DNA of 64,000 nucleotides from Prostheceraeus crozeri (Eukaryota > Platyhelminthes > Polycladida > Euryleptidae), in NCBI GenBank assembly GCA_907163375.1, contig CAJQUW010014747.1, forward strand, positions 124,001-188,000, given 5' to 3'. Below, piece after piece: positions 31,423 to 41,416 of the stretch (positions are counted from its first letter, which is position 1; each line of letters starts with the position of its first letter). The translations under genes and the position numbers were made by a program. The notes under the pieces are model-generated. The model did no database searches and was not told the origin of the DNA. It saw only the letters and a list, made by a program, of their open reading frames with translations.

Positions 31423-32228
31423 AGTTCTAACAAGAAAAAAATTTTCGAAAAATTCTTTTGTGCGAATTTCAACACCAAACCTTGATAGAAGTTTGCTTCA
31501 CATGTCTCTGAATAACTTTGGTCAAAACATCACTTTTGACAAAGTTCGACTCGAGGAGGTGGGGAGGGGAGGTGTTTATTCATCGAAACATTACCGACCC
31601 AACTTTTGACGAGAAACACGATGGGAGGGGTCTCAGAGCTCAAATCTGACATTTTCACGAAAAAATCCTAAGTGTCGGAGCCCCATAGTGAAGGTTAGCA
31701 CTTTTCTCTCCGATTGACTTGAAAATCACCCTACCGCTGTAAAATTGTACGTAAAGTCCAAATCGGCCCTCCGTTTGTCCATCCGAACACTCTTTCACCC
31801 CGATATAGGACCTTTCTCATCCCAAAACATCCACTTCCTAACTCCGTCGTTCTTCGGAGATGCCTAAAATCTTAAAGTCACTTTCCACTCTAAACCAGGG
31901 AAAACTTGGACAAATGATGCTTTCCACTGAGTTTGTCTCACTCTTAGCTTTCAAACGAGCTGTTGCACCACTTTCTACGGTCACTCCCACCCAAGTTGGA
32001 AGTCTGACAGGAGGGGAAGGGGAGGGGTTTTTTTCATCGACACATCACCGACCCAACTTTTGACGAGAAACACGATGGGAAGGGTCTCGGAGCTCCATTC
32101 TAACATAGGAACGGTTTCCTCCACTCGGTCCGATCATCCCCAGCACATCCTTGGCCCAGATGACTGATGTTCGCCTGATGACTCATCGCTGCTCATTTTG
32201 CACTTGTTTTTGGCATGGGCTTACTACT
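31423..32228. repeat. Right terminal non-coding region of element B
   Basis: Inverse of 14892-15817. Ends ...GGGCTTACTACT at 32228. Confidence 0.8.
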
Positions 32229-32234
32229 AGCTCC
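32229..32234. repeat. Right 6-bp target-site duplication of element B
   Basis: AGCTCC, identical to 14886-14891. Confidence 0.9.
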
Positions 32235-33220
32235 CTCTGTAGAATTCATGATTATTAACAAATTCAGTGAGACTCCGACTATTACACTGAGGAATTGGCT
32301 ATTGATAGGGCTCACCCATGTCAACAACGCTCTTCGAGTTATTTGCCAAGCTGAAACATACAATATGGATCTATTGTAAATAATTAGCAGAGGGCACTTT
32401 AGGGCCAACTTGAATCGATCATCGCATGTCTGTCAATGTTAAAGATGTTGTCAATGTGCATACATATTGGCATATGTTGTTTTTTTATATTTGCTTAAGC
32501 CAATTTTATATCAAATTTTCTGATAATTCATATTTATTTTTTCTGTTCTATCAGTAATTTCTTACCGCAAAATTACATTTACAAGTTAGATTATGGCCAA
32601 GCTTGGCAATCGCGTTCGGCGTGACCGGGCAACGGTGGGCACAGCAACGATGTACATGTAGGCCTACAACCATAGCTAGGCTTCATACTTATTACAAAGA
32701 AGCAATCTGCATGATCAAAAGTAAAGACGCAGGTCCTTTTTCTGTTCAGAAAAGTCATATATATGGTGAATTGTAAGAGGATTTCACTCTGCTTTTATCT
32801 AAGAATGAAACAATTGGTTTTCATTTGTGCTATTCCTATATAACATGCGCTCTTCAGATTTAATAATCAACTCACATAAAACAATGCAATGAAGTCTAAT
32901 TGAAAGAATTGTATCAACAGGATGCTCCTATTTACAACTGCGTTTTGCAAAACATCTGCTAAAGTAGAATAGACTATTATTTATTGCAATTTGGACGCCG
33001 TATTTAGACATATATAAAAATTTCTTGATTTATTATTGAAATGCGTTTTAGTTCTGTAATTACTAAAAAGAGGCAATGAAAAGGAATATTTGTTGCTGGT
33101 TTACAAATATTTTCAAATTCATGCAACATGAGCTGATTTTCACTGGTTTCGTTGCACACAAGGTAAAAACACGTCTATTTCCTATCTAGCCCTTTATAAT
33201 ATTAAATATCTTTGATTAGG
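32235..33220. other. Spacer without recognised gene
   Basis: AT-rich host DNA between elements B and C. No ORF longer than about 70 codons with protein-like composition and no family motif. Confidence 0.5.
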
Positions 33221-33677
33221 TCATAGAGTAAATATATTAGGTAGAGTGGTAACTCCGCATTTATTAAATCCACAATGTGTATACACTTTCAATTTTATTA
33301 AAGGAACTCATGGGAGACACAGTCGGAATTGTTTCCAAATGTGAGATATGCATATTTATGCAGTTTTGAAAAAATTAAAGCGGAATTCATGATAGCATAA
33401 AGCAATAGGAAATGATATTATTTTACAGATAATCCGTGTCTGACAGCCTTGGTAAGGAAATGTTTGTTAAATTGGCAACTCGATGACCTGCGCTATTGCA
33501 TTCATGGAAAACCTTAAGAGAATCTTCTAAGCGTGATCAGACAACACCTGCCATGACATGGCAAAATCAAAGATTCAAAGACAATGATTTCAATTAACTT
33601 TGAAAGATGTAAATGGGTCCACATCATTATTCAGTTTCAAGAAATAAAGCATGAATTTACTGAATCATAAAATTAAG
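33221..33677 (+). repeat. MITE-like interspersed repeat, copy 4 (target of element C)
   Basis: Begins CATAGAGTAAATATATTAGG and shares AACTCCGCATTTATTAAATC and AGATGTAAATGGGTCCA with 61883-62405. The copy is interrupted by element C and continues at 60742-60850, where TGAAATTTCAGCCAAGAA matches the end of copy 5. Confidence 0.75.
33672..33677. repeat. Left 6-bp target-site duplication of element C
   Basis: ATTAAG, against ATCAAG at 60742-60747 (5 of 6 match). The uninterrupted copy of the host repeat at 62344-62349 reads ATCATG, supporting a single 6-bp target. Confidence 0.75.
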
Positions 33678-34537
33678 AGTACTAAGTAAATCTACACCAC
33701 TGGACCGCGGAAGATGGACGCCGTCGACCGACCTCCCCCCCCCTCCTGTCAGACTAGGGCGTCGGCCCTAGTCCGCCGCCTGGTTGCTTCGAGTCCGACT
33801 ACCCCCCCTCTGGAACGACGGCGTTGCCAGAGGTTGTTCGTGGTGCGCTCTCCAGGTTGGCGTGGTGTGCCGGCCAGGTTGGAATGGTGGAATTTCGGTG
33901 CGAGACCACTCCCATCGTGTTTCTCGTCAAAAGTTGGGTTAACAAAATTTTTCCACCCCCCGGCAGCGATCTTCTAATTTTGGTTCTAGTGGATGGATTT
34001 TGTCTTATAGATACTCATTTGAAAGAGGAGAAAAAACTGCTCAATGACATTTTTGTTGCGAGTCAATCGGATCAGCCGTTCAAAAGTTAGAGCTGTTCCA
34101 AGATTTCACGTCGGACCTCACCTGAAAAAATCCTAAGTGTCAGAGTGACTTTGTATGGGAAAAATTTTTTTCCAAAGTGTCGAATTTCAACCTGGGACCC
34201 TGACCAAATTTTGTTTCATCAAATTTCACCGACCCCCCCCTCGGCAGCGATCTTCTAATTTTGGTTCTAGTGGATGGATTTTGTCTTATAGATACTCATT
34301 TGAAACAGGAGAAAAAACTGCTCAAAGACATTTTTGTTGCGAGTCAATCAGATCAGCCGTTCAAAAGTTAGAGCTGTTACAAGATTTTAGGTCAGACCTC
34401 AGATTTGACGAAAAAATCCTAAGTGTCAGAGTGACTTTGTATGGACAAAATTTTGAAAATTTTTCCAAAGTGTCGCATTTCGACCTGGGACCTTTACCAA
34501 AACATTTTTCATCAAATTTCTCCGAACGGTAGCGGGG
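33678..34537. repeat. Left terminal inverted repeat of element C
   Basis: Matches the inverse of 59900-60741. It contains tandem units of about 281 bp (CTTCTAATTTTGGTTCTAGT at 33971 and 34252) and a hairpin GACTAGGGC-gtcg-GCCCTAGTC at 33752-33773. CCCATCGTGTTTCTCGTC links it to the ends of B. Confidence 0.85.
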
Positions 34538-35083
34538 GAGGGGGGTCAGTGAAAAGTGATGAAAAGGTTTGGTAAGGGTCCCAGATTGAAATTCGGAAGT
34601 TTAAAATTTTTCAAAATTTTCACCACACTGGAGCTCCCACACTTAGGAATTTTTTCACTTGTGGCATGTTACATGGACATGTGCTGACGGACCATCTTCC
34701 CGTGGTCATATGAGAATGGTTCAGGTGTCATATGATAGAAAATGATGAGACAAATCGTTTGCAACAAACCGCATGTCGCTACGATGAATACTTTCGGAGA
34801 TAGAGCCATTTTAAGTTTTCTTCTGAGCATATATAAACCCAAGCAACGTAAGTCTGATCACTTCATCGAAAGACGAGGTAAGCGACGGTCCTCGCTCTGA
34901 GCTCCCGATATCGGGTGTTTCAGAGGACTCTATCTTTTGAAGTAGGCAAGCTATCTTCTTACTTCAACGTTTGTGTGATAGAGTTTTATAGTGTCTTTAC
35001 TACTGATAAAATTTTTTAAAAGTAGTATGAGCAGTAAAAATGCGGAATTTTTTTTAAATTCTTAATTTTCAGTTTTTTCAAAG
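34538..35083 (+). promoter_or_regulatory. Promoter region of the left cargo unit, element C
   Basis: A TATA box (TATATAAA, 34830-34837) is followed about 40 bases later by a good splice donor, GACGAG|GTAAGC at 34878. This suggests a short non-coding first exon spliced to the cargo genes further right. The Penelope insertion would then lie in the first intron. Inferred from signals only. Confidence 0.5.
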
Positions 35084-35097
35084 TTTTAACATGTATT
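35084..35097. repeat. Left target duplication of the Penelope insertion
   Basis: TTTTAACATGTATT, identical at 38325-38338. Confidence 0.8.
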
Positions 35098-35341
35098 AAA
35101 TATAACCAAAAAGAGGCAAATTTCTACGGGCACTAGACGCTTTATTTGATTTGTGCGAGCTTTCGGCTATCCGCCTTAATCTTGCACATAAAGTGATGAC
35201 AAGTAAAGAAGATCGCAAACAGAATTTACACCAAAATCAATAAATCATTAAAGACAGATACTGAACGTCAAAGGTCAAAAGGGCAAAGCAAGCATACTAC
35301 TAAAAAGAAAAATAGTAGGGTAAAGAAATAATAAAAAATTG

Positions 35342-36878
35342 TTACAGAATGTTAAGCTGCACACCTTTACAATTGTTCATCAGCTTGGAAGAGTCTATGC
35401 TGTTTATATATAAAGATTCAAGTATGGACCTCTTTTGATAGTTCTTTATGCCTGAATGAATGATTTTCCACTTGACTGTCGGCTGAGTACCTGGATGTTT
35501 TGTAATAAAATGCTCCCGAACAGCAGAATCAGAGGAATTTAAAAACAAATGCTCGTTAAGACGAGACTTGATGAGACGTTTAGTTTGTCCAATGTAAATT
35601 TCACCACATAAATTACAATTAATTTGATATATGACGCATTTTGAGAAGCACATATTGCGTTTATCAGACATGGGGCAGAATTTGCAATTAGCATCACACT
35701 GCAACTTCTCTATAGGTGGATGAAAAATTCGCTTCAATGATTGTCCACCGTAAAACCATGGGTTCACCAAGTCTTCGATTCCTAATCTTTTCAAGAACGA
35801 AGTGTAGTGTCTTTTAGTGACTTCATCAACGTATGGACACTTGATGTAGGCTCTAATAGTATCTGGAGGCTTGTTGAGGGGATCAGACTTTCTTCGATTG
35901 TATAGTCTGAAAGAGGAGTCAACAAAGCGTTTAGGATATCCGTTTCTAGAGAATTTTTCCTTTATCAAATTAAAAGAGTACACTTTGTTCTCTTGTGTGG
36001 TAGATCTGTAGTCAGCTCGTCTAATCTCACCGAGAACAATGCCCCTTTTGATTGATATAGGACAGTTTGAGTTCCAGTGTAAAATAGCTCCACTATGAAT
36101 CGGCTTGCTGAACAGTCTGGATTGGAAACAACAACCATCGAAATATATGTCGCAATCAAGAAATGGAAGAAAACCATCAGTATTAGGCAATTCCAAAGTA
36201 AATGCAATACATGGATTCAAATTATTGATAAATGAAAGTATTTCTTGGCTGGAAATATCTGCTGCCCAAACACAAAATACATCATCAATGTAACGCCGCC
36301 ATAGTATCTCTGCACCAAACTTTTCGCGTATGTCAAATTCAAGATAATCCATGTAAATAATAGCAAGTTGAGGTGCGACAGGATTCCCCATTGCTAGACC
36401 TTTATTTTGCTTGTATTGAATACCATCAATAATGGTGCGATCACAGGTCAAGGCCATTTTCACTAGTTGAATAGCATCATTCACGGATACACTATTGAAA
36501 AAATGATCATTTTGGTGATATTTCTCAAGAAAAGTTCGCAAGACATCGAACATACCAATAGTGATACCACTGGTATCAAGGGGTATTGATCCGTATAAGT
36601 TAGTGACGTCAAACGATGCAAAACCACTAATTTGAAATGGGAAATTATTGCGGTATATGTACTCGATATATGTGAAGTCACATACTTGATCAGCTTTTGG
36701 AGATGATTTGACAATAATCTTGAAAGTTTGGTGGAGGGTCCGTCGAAGGCTGCAGTTATGGGGCGTCCTTTGAGATCTCCATCTTTATGATCCTTTGGTA
36801 AGATATATGGCGCATTGGGCTTAGGGTCACTGCATTTCGTTGTCATAAGTTCATCCATAACATCGACAGACTCACTAT
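35342..36878 (-). pseudogene. Penelope reverse transcriptase with GIY-YIG endonuclease, left copy
   Basis: Penelope enzymes copy RNA at a nicked target site. On - the frame shows LPKDHKDGDLKGRPITA (finger region), a motif A-like FDVTNLYGSIP, GLAMGNPVAPQLA (motif B), RRYIDDVF (motif C, YIDD) and a C-terminal GIY-YIG domain CNLCGEIYIGQTKRLIKSRL with a CKFCP zinc motif before it. The 403-residue main frame ends LNIL. Upstream RT motifs lie in a different frame, so this copy carries a frameshift near 36480-36600 and lacks its 5' end. It reaches further 5' than its partner by about 385 bases. Confidence 0.85.
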
Positions 36879-38044
36879 ATCATTTTTTCAATAGTGTATC
36901 CGTGAATGATGCTATTCAACTAGTGAAAATGGCCTTGACCTGCGATCGCACCATTATTGATGGTATTCAATACAAGCAAAATAAAGGTCTAGCAATGGGG
37001 AATCCTGTCGCACCTCAACTTGCTATTATTTACATGGATTATCTTGAATTTGACATACGCGAAAAGTTTGGTGCAGAGATACTATGGCGGCGTTACATTG
37101 ATGATGTATTTTGTGTTTGGGCAGCAGATATTTCCAGCCAAGAAATACTTTCATTTATCAATAATTTGAATCCATGTATTGCATTTACTTTGGAATTGCC
37201 TAATACTGATGGTTTTCTTCCATTTCTTGATTGCGACATATATTTCGATGGTTGTTGTTTCCAATCCAGACTGTTCAGCAAGCCGATTCATAGTGGAGCT
37301 ATTTTACACTGGAACTCAAACTGTCCTATATCAATCAAAAGGGGCATTGTTCTCGGTGAGATTAGACGAGCTGACTACAGATCTACCACACAAGAGAACA
37401 AAGTGTACTCTTTTAATTTGATAAAGGAAAAATTCTCTAGAAACGGATATCCTAAACGCTTTGTTGACTCCTCTTTCAGACTATACAATCGAAGAAAGTC
37501 TGATCCCCTCAACAAGCCTCCAGATACTATTAGAGCCTACATCAAGTGTCCATACGTTGATGAAGTCACTAAAAGACACTACACTTCGTTCTTGAAAAGA
37601 TTAGGAATCGAAGACTTGGTGAACCCATGGTTTTACGGTGGACAATCATTGAAGCGAATTTTTCATCCACCTAAAGAGAAGTTGCAGTGTGATGCTAATT
37701 GCAAATTCTGCCCCATGTCTGATAAACGCAATATGTGCTTCTCAAAATGCGTCATATATCAAATTAATTGTAATTTATGTGGTGAAATTTACATTGGACA
37801 AACTAAACGTCTCATCAAGTCTCGTCTTAACGAGCATTTGTTTTTAAATTCCTCTGATTCTGCTGTTCGGGAGCATTTTATTACAAAACATCCAGGTACT
37901 CAGCCGACAGTCAAGTGGAAAATCATTCATTCAGGCATAAAGAACTATCAAAAGAGGTCCATACTTGAATCTTTATATATAAACAGCATAGACTCTTCCA
38001 AGCTGATGAACAATTGTAAAGGTGTGCAGCTTAACATTCTGTAA
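36879..38044 (+). pseudogene. Penelope reverse transcriptase with GIY-YIG endonuclease, right copy
   Basis: Same protein as the left copy from HFFNSVSVNDAIQ on, including GLAMGNPVAP, RRYIDDVF and GEIYIGQTKR. It differs from the left copy by about one residue in 400 (PKEKLQ against PIEKLQ). It is 5'-truncated within the RT domain; the ORF start at 36815 reads across the junction and is not a real start. Confidence 0.85.
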
Positions 38045-38324
38045 CAATTTTTTAATATTTCTTTACCCTACTATTTTTCTTTTTAGTAGTATGCTTGCTT
38101 TGCCCTTTTGACCTTTGACGTTCAGTATCTGTCTTTAATGATTTATTGATTTTGGTGTAAATTCTGTTTGCGATCTTTTTTACTTGTCATCACTTTATGT
38201 GCAAGATTAAGGCGGATAGCCGAAAGCTCGCACAAATCAAATAAAGCGTCTAGTGCCCGTAGAAATTTGCCTCTTTTTGGTTATATTTAACACTTGAATC
38301 CGAGCACGTGCAGAACCATCTCAT

Positions 38325-38338
38325 TTTTAACATGTATT
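38325..38338. repeat. Right target duplication of the Penelope insertion
   Basis: TTTTAACATGTATT, same as 35084-35097. Confidence 0.8.
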
Positions 38339-38390
38339 CAAAGGTATTAAGGTATTAACATGTATTAAGGTATTCAAGTATGTTGAGTTC

Positions 38391-39345
38391 AAATCTGCTA
38401 TCAGATTTAAAATTTAACTAAAGCTAAGGCAGCTTTGAGGGGTTAGATCCCAGCTACTAATCACTACCTTTGACTCGGCGTTGCTGTTACCACTTCAGGG
38501 CAGTGACAATGATGTCTTAAGCTGTAAATAGTGGGTATCGGGGAAGATCTCTCACTTCCCTAGTGATCAGTACAAGGCCTTTGGGCTGTCGACGGGATCG
38601 AGTGCCACTCACTACACTCAAATCTATCATTCCTCACTAAGTGTTGACATTATGTTGAATGTTGACTAAGTTGAATGTTGAATGTTGAATAAGTGTTGAA
38701 TGATGACATTATGTTTTAGGCCGTATACTACATTCAAATCTGCTATCAGATTTGAAATTTAACTAAGTCTAAGGCAGCTTTGAGGGGTTAGATCCCAGCT
38801 ACTGATCACTACCTTTGGCTCGGCGTTGCTGTTACCACTTCGGGGCAGTGACACTGATGTCTTCAGCTGTAAATAGCGGGTATCGGGGAAGATCTCTCAC
38901 TTCCCTAGTGATCAGTACAAGGCCTTCGGGCTGTCGACGGGATCGAGTGCCACTCACTACACTCAAATCTATCATTCCTCACTAAGTGTTGACATTATGT
39001 TGAATGTTGACTAAGTTGAATGTTGAATGTTGAATAAGTGTTGAATGATGACATTATGTTTTAGGCCGTATACTACATTCAAATCTGCTATCAGATTTGA
39101 AATTTAACTAAGTCTAAGGCAGCTTTGAGGGGTTAGATCCCAGCTACTGATCACTACCTTTGGCTCGGCGTTGCTGTTACCACTTCGGGGCAGTGACACT
39201 GATGTCTTCAGCTGTAAATAGCGGGTATCGGGGAAGATCTCTCACTTCCCTAGTGATCAGTACAAGGCCTTCGGGCTGTCGACGGGATCGAGTGCCACTC
39301 ACTACACTCAAATCTATCATTCCTCACTAAGTGTTATGCTTTAGG
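38391..39345. repeat. Tandem repeat, three units of 345 bp
   Basis: AAATCTGCTATCAGATTT opens units at 38391, 38736 and 39081. Units 2 and 3 are almost identical; unit 1 differs at a few positions, so the array grew stepwise. Each unit holds GGGGTTAGATCCCAG, loosely like a Pol III B box, a GC-rich segment with GGCTGTCGACGGGATCGAG and a GTTGAATGTTGAATG minisatellite. No ORF. Could be a structured RNA array, an enhancer array or simple satellite. Confidence 0.8.
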
Positions 39346-39498
39346 CTGTACACTACATGATTCAAAACTTATACTAATTTCATTACCTTACAGTTAACCA
39401 TGGTAAACAACGATAAAAAGAAAAAATCAATCGCCGAGACGGTCTCAAGGACCACATAAAGAAGGCAGGGGCCGACCACATGGTTATCCTGAGTAGGG

Positions 39499-39918
39499 TT
39501 GCCTGTCCGAAAGTGTAAGGTGTTGTTGGTTGTTGGGCAGGAGGCCGAGTTCTATCTGAGGCATGGTGAGTGTACAGGAGGGTTGGTGACCGATTTGAGA
39601 TTTGTGGAGTTGATGAATGCTGAGAGGGAGCGAATGTTGGGGAAAGAGAAAGAGGCCAAGAATGTTGTTGAGAATGCTAGTGGGAATGTTGTTGAGAATG
39701 CTACTGGGAATGCTGTGGAGAATGAGGTAGAGAATGCTGTGGCCGGTTTGAAGGCTGAGAAGTGGCGGAAGAGAGTGTTTGAGAGTGATGATGAGGATGA
39801 TGTGGATTTGGATAGGGAGCGAGTGAGGAAGCGTGTGAGGAAGTTGAGCTCTTCTTCGTCGGAGGTATCGAATATTGTCATTACCGACCCCCCGCAGAGC
39901 TCATCTTGCCCAATGTAG
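39499..39918 (+). CDS. Cargo protein with acidic and Ser-rich end, element C
   Basis: 139 residues with short repeats VENASGNVVENATGNAVENE, then an acidic block ESDDEDDVDLD and a basic/Ser block RVRKRVRKLSSSSSE. Composition is low-complexity and similar to viral or nuclear adaptor proteins. No known family. The next frame (39964) may belong to the same locus. Confidence 0.5.
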   Translation: MPVRKCKVLLVVGQEAEFYLRHGECTGGLVTDLRFVELMNAERERMLGKEKEAKNVVENASGNVVENATGNAVENEVENAVAGLKAEKWRKRVFESDDEDDVDLDRERVRKRVRKLSSSSSEVSNIVITDPPQSSSCPM

Positions 39919-39963
39919 AAGGGTGGTGGGGTACGGAAGCAGTCGGCGCGGTGGGATGAGGAT

Positions 39964-40578
39964 ATGGAGAAGAAGCATGTGTCGCAGCAAGCGGCACATG
40001 CTTTGTTGGTTGATCGATATGAAAGTTTGAAGAAGGTGAATGAGAGAACGTTGGTCGAGTTGAGTGAGCTGAAAATGAAGGCGGTGAAATGCAAGGAGGT
40101 GGCGGATGAGAATATCCGTATGAGGCGTATTGTGAAAGAGTTGAAGGAGAATGTGCGAGTGTTGGAAGACGAGAATGATGAGCGAGAGAAGAGGACGAGT
40201 GCTGCAGAGAGGAGAATGGGAAAGGCAGAGTCGAAGTATGAGGAGTTGATGAAGGAGATGACTGTATTGAGAGCGAGGAATGCTGAGTTGGAGAGGAGTG
40301 TGAGTAGGCAGGGTGATGAGAGAGAGTCGTTTGCGAAGTTGGAGCGCATGAGGAATGAATGGAATCGCTTGAATGAGGACAGAATGTTTGAATTTCACAT
40401 TCCTATTCGGGATAACCATCTGGACGGTCGAGTCCTTGTGAATCAAAGTTTGGATGAGTCGATCATCTGCTATAATGGCCATCCAAGTAAAAAATGCCTC
40501 CACGCCACTCTCTGTATGCGCGGGCATCTACATAAATTTTCAGTGAGGAAGCCCGCGAGACTACCCAAGGATGGCTAA
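39964..40578 (+). CDS. Coiled-coil cargo protein, element C
   Basis: 204 residues. Residues 15-135 are strongly predicted by eye to form a coiled coil (heptads rich in L, E, K, R, as in ELKENVRVLEDENDEREKR). The last 60 residues are globular-looking with Cys/His (FHIPIRDNHLDGRV, KKCLHATLCMRGHLH). It ends just before a splice donor (GTAAGT at 40581). No family recognised; not part of the usual Polinton set. Confidence 0.55.
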   Translation: MEKKHVSQQAAHALLVDRYESLKKVNERTLVELSELKMKAVKCKEVADENIRMRRIVKELKENVRVLEDENDEREKRTSAAERRMGKAESKYEELMKEMTVLRARNAELERSVSRQGDERESFAKLERMRNEWNRLNEDRMFEFHIPIRDNHLDGRVLVNQSLDESIICYNGHPSKKCLHATLCMRGHLHKFSVRKPARLPKDG

Positions 40579-40580
40579 CT

Positions 40581-40642
40581 TGGTAAGTAAAAAGCAAATA
40601 AGATAGTATATCCTATTCTAATACATATCATTTTCATTGCAG
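40581..40642 (+). other. Probable short intron after the coiled-coil gene
   Basis: CTTG|GTAAGTAAAAAG ... TTTTCATTGCAG|ATC has strong donor, pyrimidine tract and acceptor. It would join the coiled-coil transcript to the first copy of the 140-bp module. Confidence 0.5.
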
Positions 40643-40668
40643 ATCTTTTCCCTGCCTTCACCACTCCC

Positions 40669-40808
40669 GAGAACGAACCAACGGCTCTCATAAGGGCCAC
40701 CATGGGGCAAGACATGATAGAACCTCCACGCGGTTTGCCCTGGGCAGTCTTCAGACTGGCGAATACTATCATTAAGTTGAATCTGCTATCAGTCAACTTG
40801 AACGTTGC
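40669..40808 (+). repeat. 140-bp module, copy 1
   Basis: First of three near-identical modules (also 41166-41305 and 41670-41809). Each has GCCACCATGGGGCAAGA-type Kozak context and an open frame MGQDMIEPPRGLPWAVF...NLLSVNL; on - a frame SRFNLMIVFASxKTAQGKPR is also open. Downstream of copies 1 and 2 lies a TATA box and a new small ORF; copy 3 has a weaker TATA-like string. Confidence 0.8.
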
Positions 40809-40823
40809 GTCGCGTTAGAGGGG

Positions 40824-40830
40824 TATATAA
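40824..40830 (+). promoter_or_regulatory. TATA box 1 of the cargo region
   Basis: GGGTATATAAACC, 33 bases before the ATG at 40863 and 16 bases after module copy 1. Confidence 0.65.
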
Positions 40831-40862
40831 ACCACTACCTCTCATTTCACTTCAGTTCAATC

Positions 40863-41135
40863 ATGCAGACGCCGAACACTCAAGTCAGCTCTCCTGACCA
40901 GCCTCGGTTAAAGCCGATAAATTCATTTCGCGAGTTTTAGCGAGCTGACGAGCGAAAACAGATTTACAGCAATCTGGCACGGATAGGTGCATCGCAGTTT
41001 AGCGATGATGATACGACTGAGTGGGACTACATACCACCCCCAACTACTCAGTCGGCATCAGTAGAGGTCGATGCTGTTACCATGGAGAGAGTCAAAGACT
41101 CTCTCAGCAGAATCGGCCTGAAGTATGAAGGCTGA
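40863..41135 (+). pseudogene. Small cargo reading frame, element C
   Basis: Begins MQTPNTQVSSPDQP and further on has EWDYIPPPTTQSAS and an amphipathic end RVKDSLSRIGLKYEG. Acidic, Pro/Ser-rich, no family recognised. Looks broken, about one break. Confidence 0.4.
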
Positions 41136-41165
41136 TGACGGTCACGAGAACGAGCCACCGGTCCC

Positions 41166-41305
41166 GAGAACGAACCAACGGCCCTCATAAGGGCCACCAT
41201 GGGGCAAGATTTGATAGAACCTCCTCGCGGTTTGCCCTGGGCAGTCTTCGGACTGGCGAATACTATCATTAAGTTGAATCTGCTATCAGTCAACTTGAAC
41301 GTTGT
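41166..41305 (+). repeat. 140-bp module, copy 2
   Basis: As copy 1 with a few changes. It is followed by GCAGTCGATTGCTATCCCTG (from 41306), the same 20 bases found in each unit of the 207-bp array at 42156. Confidence 0.8.
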
Positions 41306-41368
41306 GCAGTCGATTGCTATCCCTGAAGCATTCTCATTCGCTGTTGAGCAATTCATTGTTGAAAACCC

Positions 41369-41375
41369 TATATAA
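41369..41375 (+). promoter_or_regulatory. TATA box 2 of the cargo region
   Basis: CCCTATATAAGCC, about 42 bases before the ATG at 41417. Confidence 0.65.
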
Positions 41376-41416
41376 GCCAGAAGATTGTAGCGCTTCTCAT
41401 TCAATTTTAAGTCACG

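Larger units (their letters stand above)
14892..32228. mobile_element. Palindromic Polinton-type element B (inverted dimer)
   Basis: The element is a giant inverted repeat. The left arm (14892-23659) and right arm (24152-32228) carry the same gene block in opposite orientation around a 492-bp unpaired centre. Both outer ends are the same terminus, AGTAGTAAG reading inward, and identical AGCTCC duplications flank them, so the dimer integrated as one unit. Each arm holds a partial polymerase plus the accessory genes of element A; no capsid, protease, ATPase or integrase gene is present. Arm divergence is very low (the polymerase C-terminal 265 residues are the same in both), so the element is young. 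Most accessory frames are open; the polymerase is broken, and a few accessory genes carry about one break each. Confidence 0.92.
24152..32228. repeat. Right arm of the 17-kb palindrome
   Basis: Inverse of 14892-23659 without the SINE-like insertion. Small differences to the left arm are scattered in the accessory genes and hardly present in the polymerase part. Confidence 0.9.
35098..38324. mobile_element. Penelope-like element, inverted pair of two copies
   Basis: Two copies of one element lie head to head, sharing 3' regions that start from both ends (CTACGGGCACTAGACGC near 35127 and its inverse near 38250). One 14-bp target duplication flanks the whole, so it inserted once as an inverted pair. 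Penelope elements are known for such inverted partial tandems with pseudo-LTRs, and the extra ~34 bases on the right side (38291-38324) recall the one-sided extension described for Penelope. Both copies lack the full 5' part. Confidence 0.85.

Noticed and set aside
14892-32228. Palindrome as an assembly artefact
   Set aside because: Arms differ at scattered bases, one arm has an extra insertion with its own duplication, the centre is asymmetrical and the flanks show one perfect target duplication.
38391-39345. 5S rRNA, tRNA or snRNA cluster
   Set aside because: I compared the unit with remembered conserved cores and found no convincing match beyond a weak B-box-like string.
39552-40349. Long - strand ORF of 265 codons opposite the coiled-coil cargo genes
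   Set aside because: Ser/Phe/Leu-rich composition is the antisense image of Glu/Lys-rich coiled-coil codons; the + strand frame has protein-like heptads.
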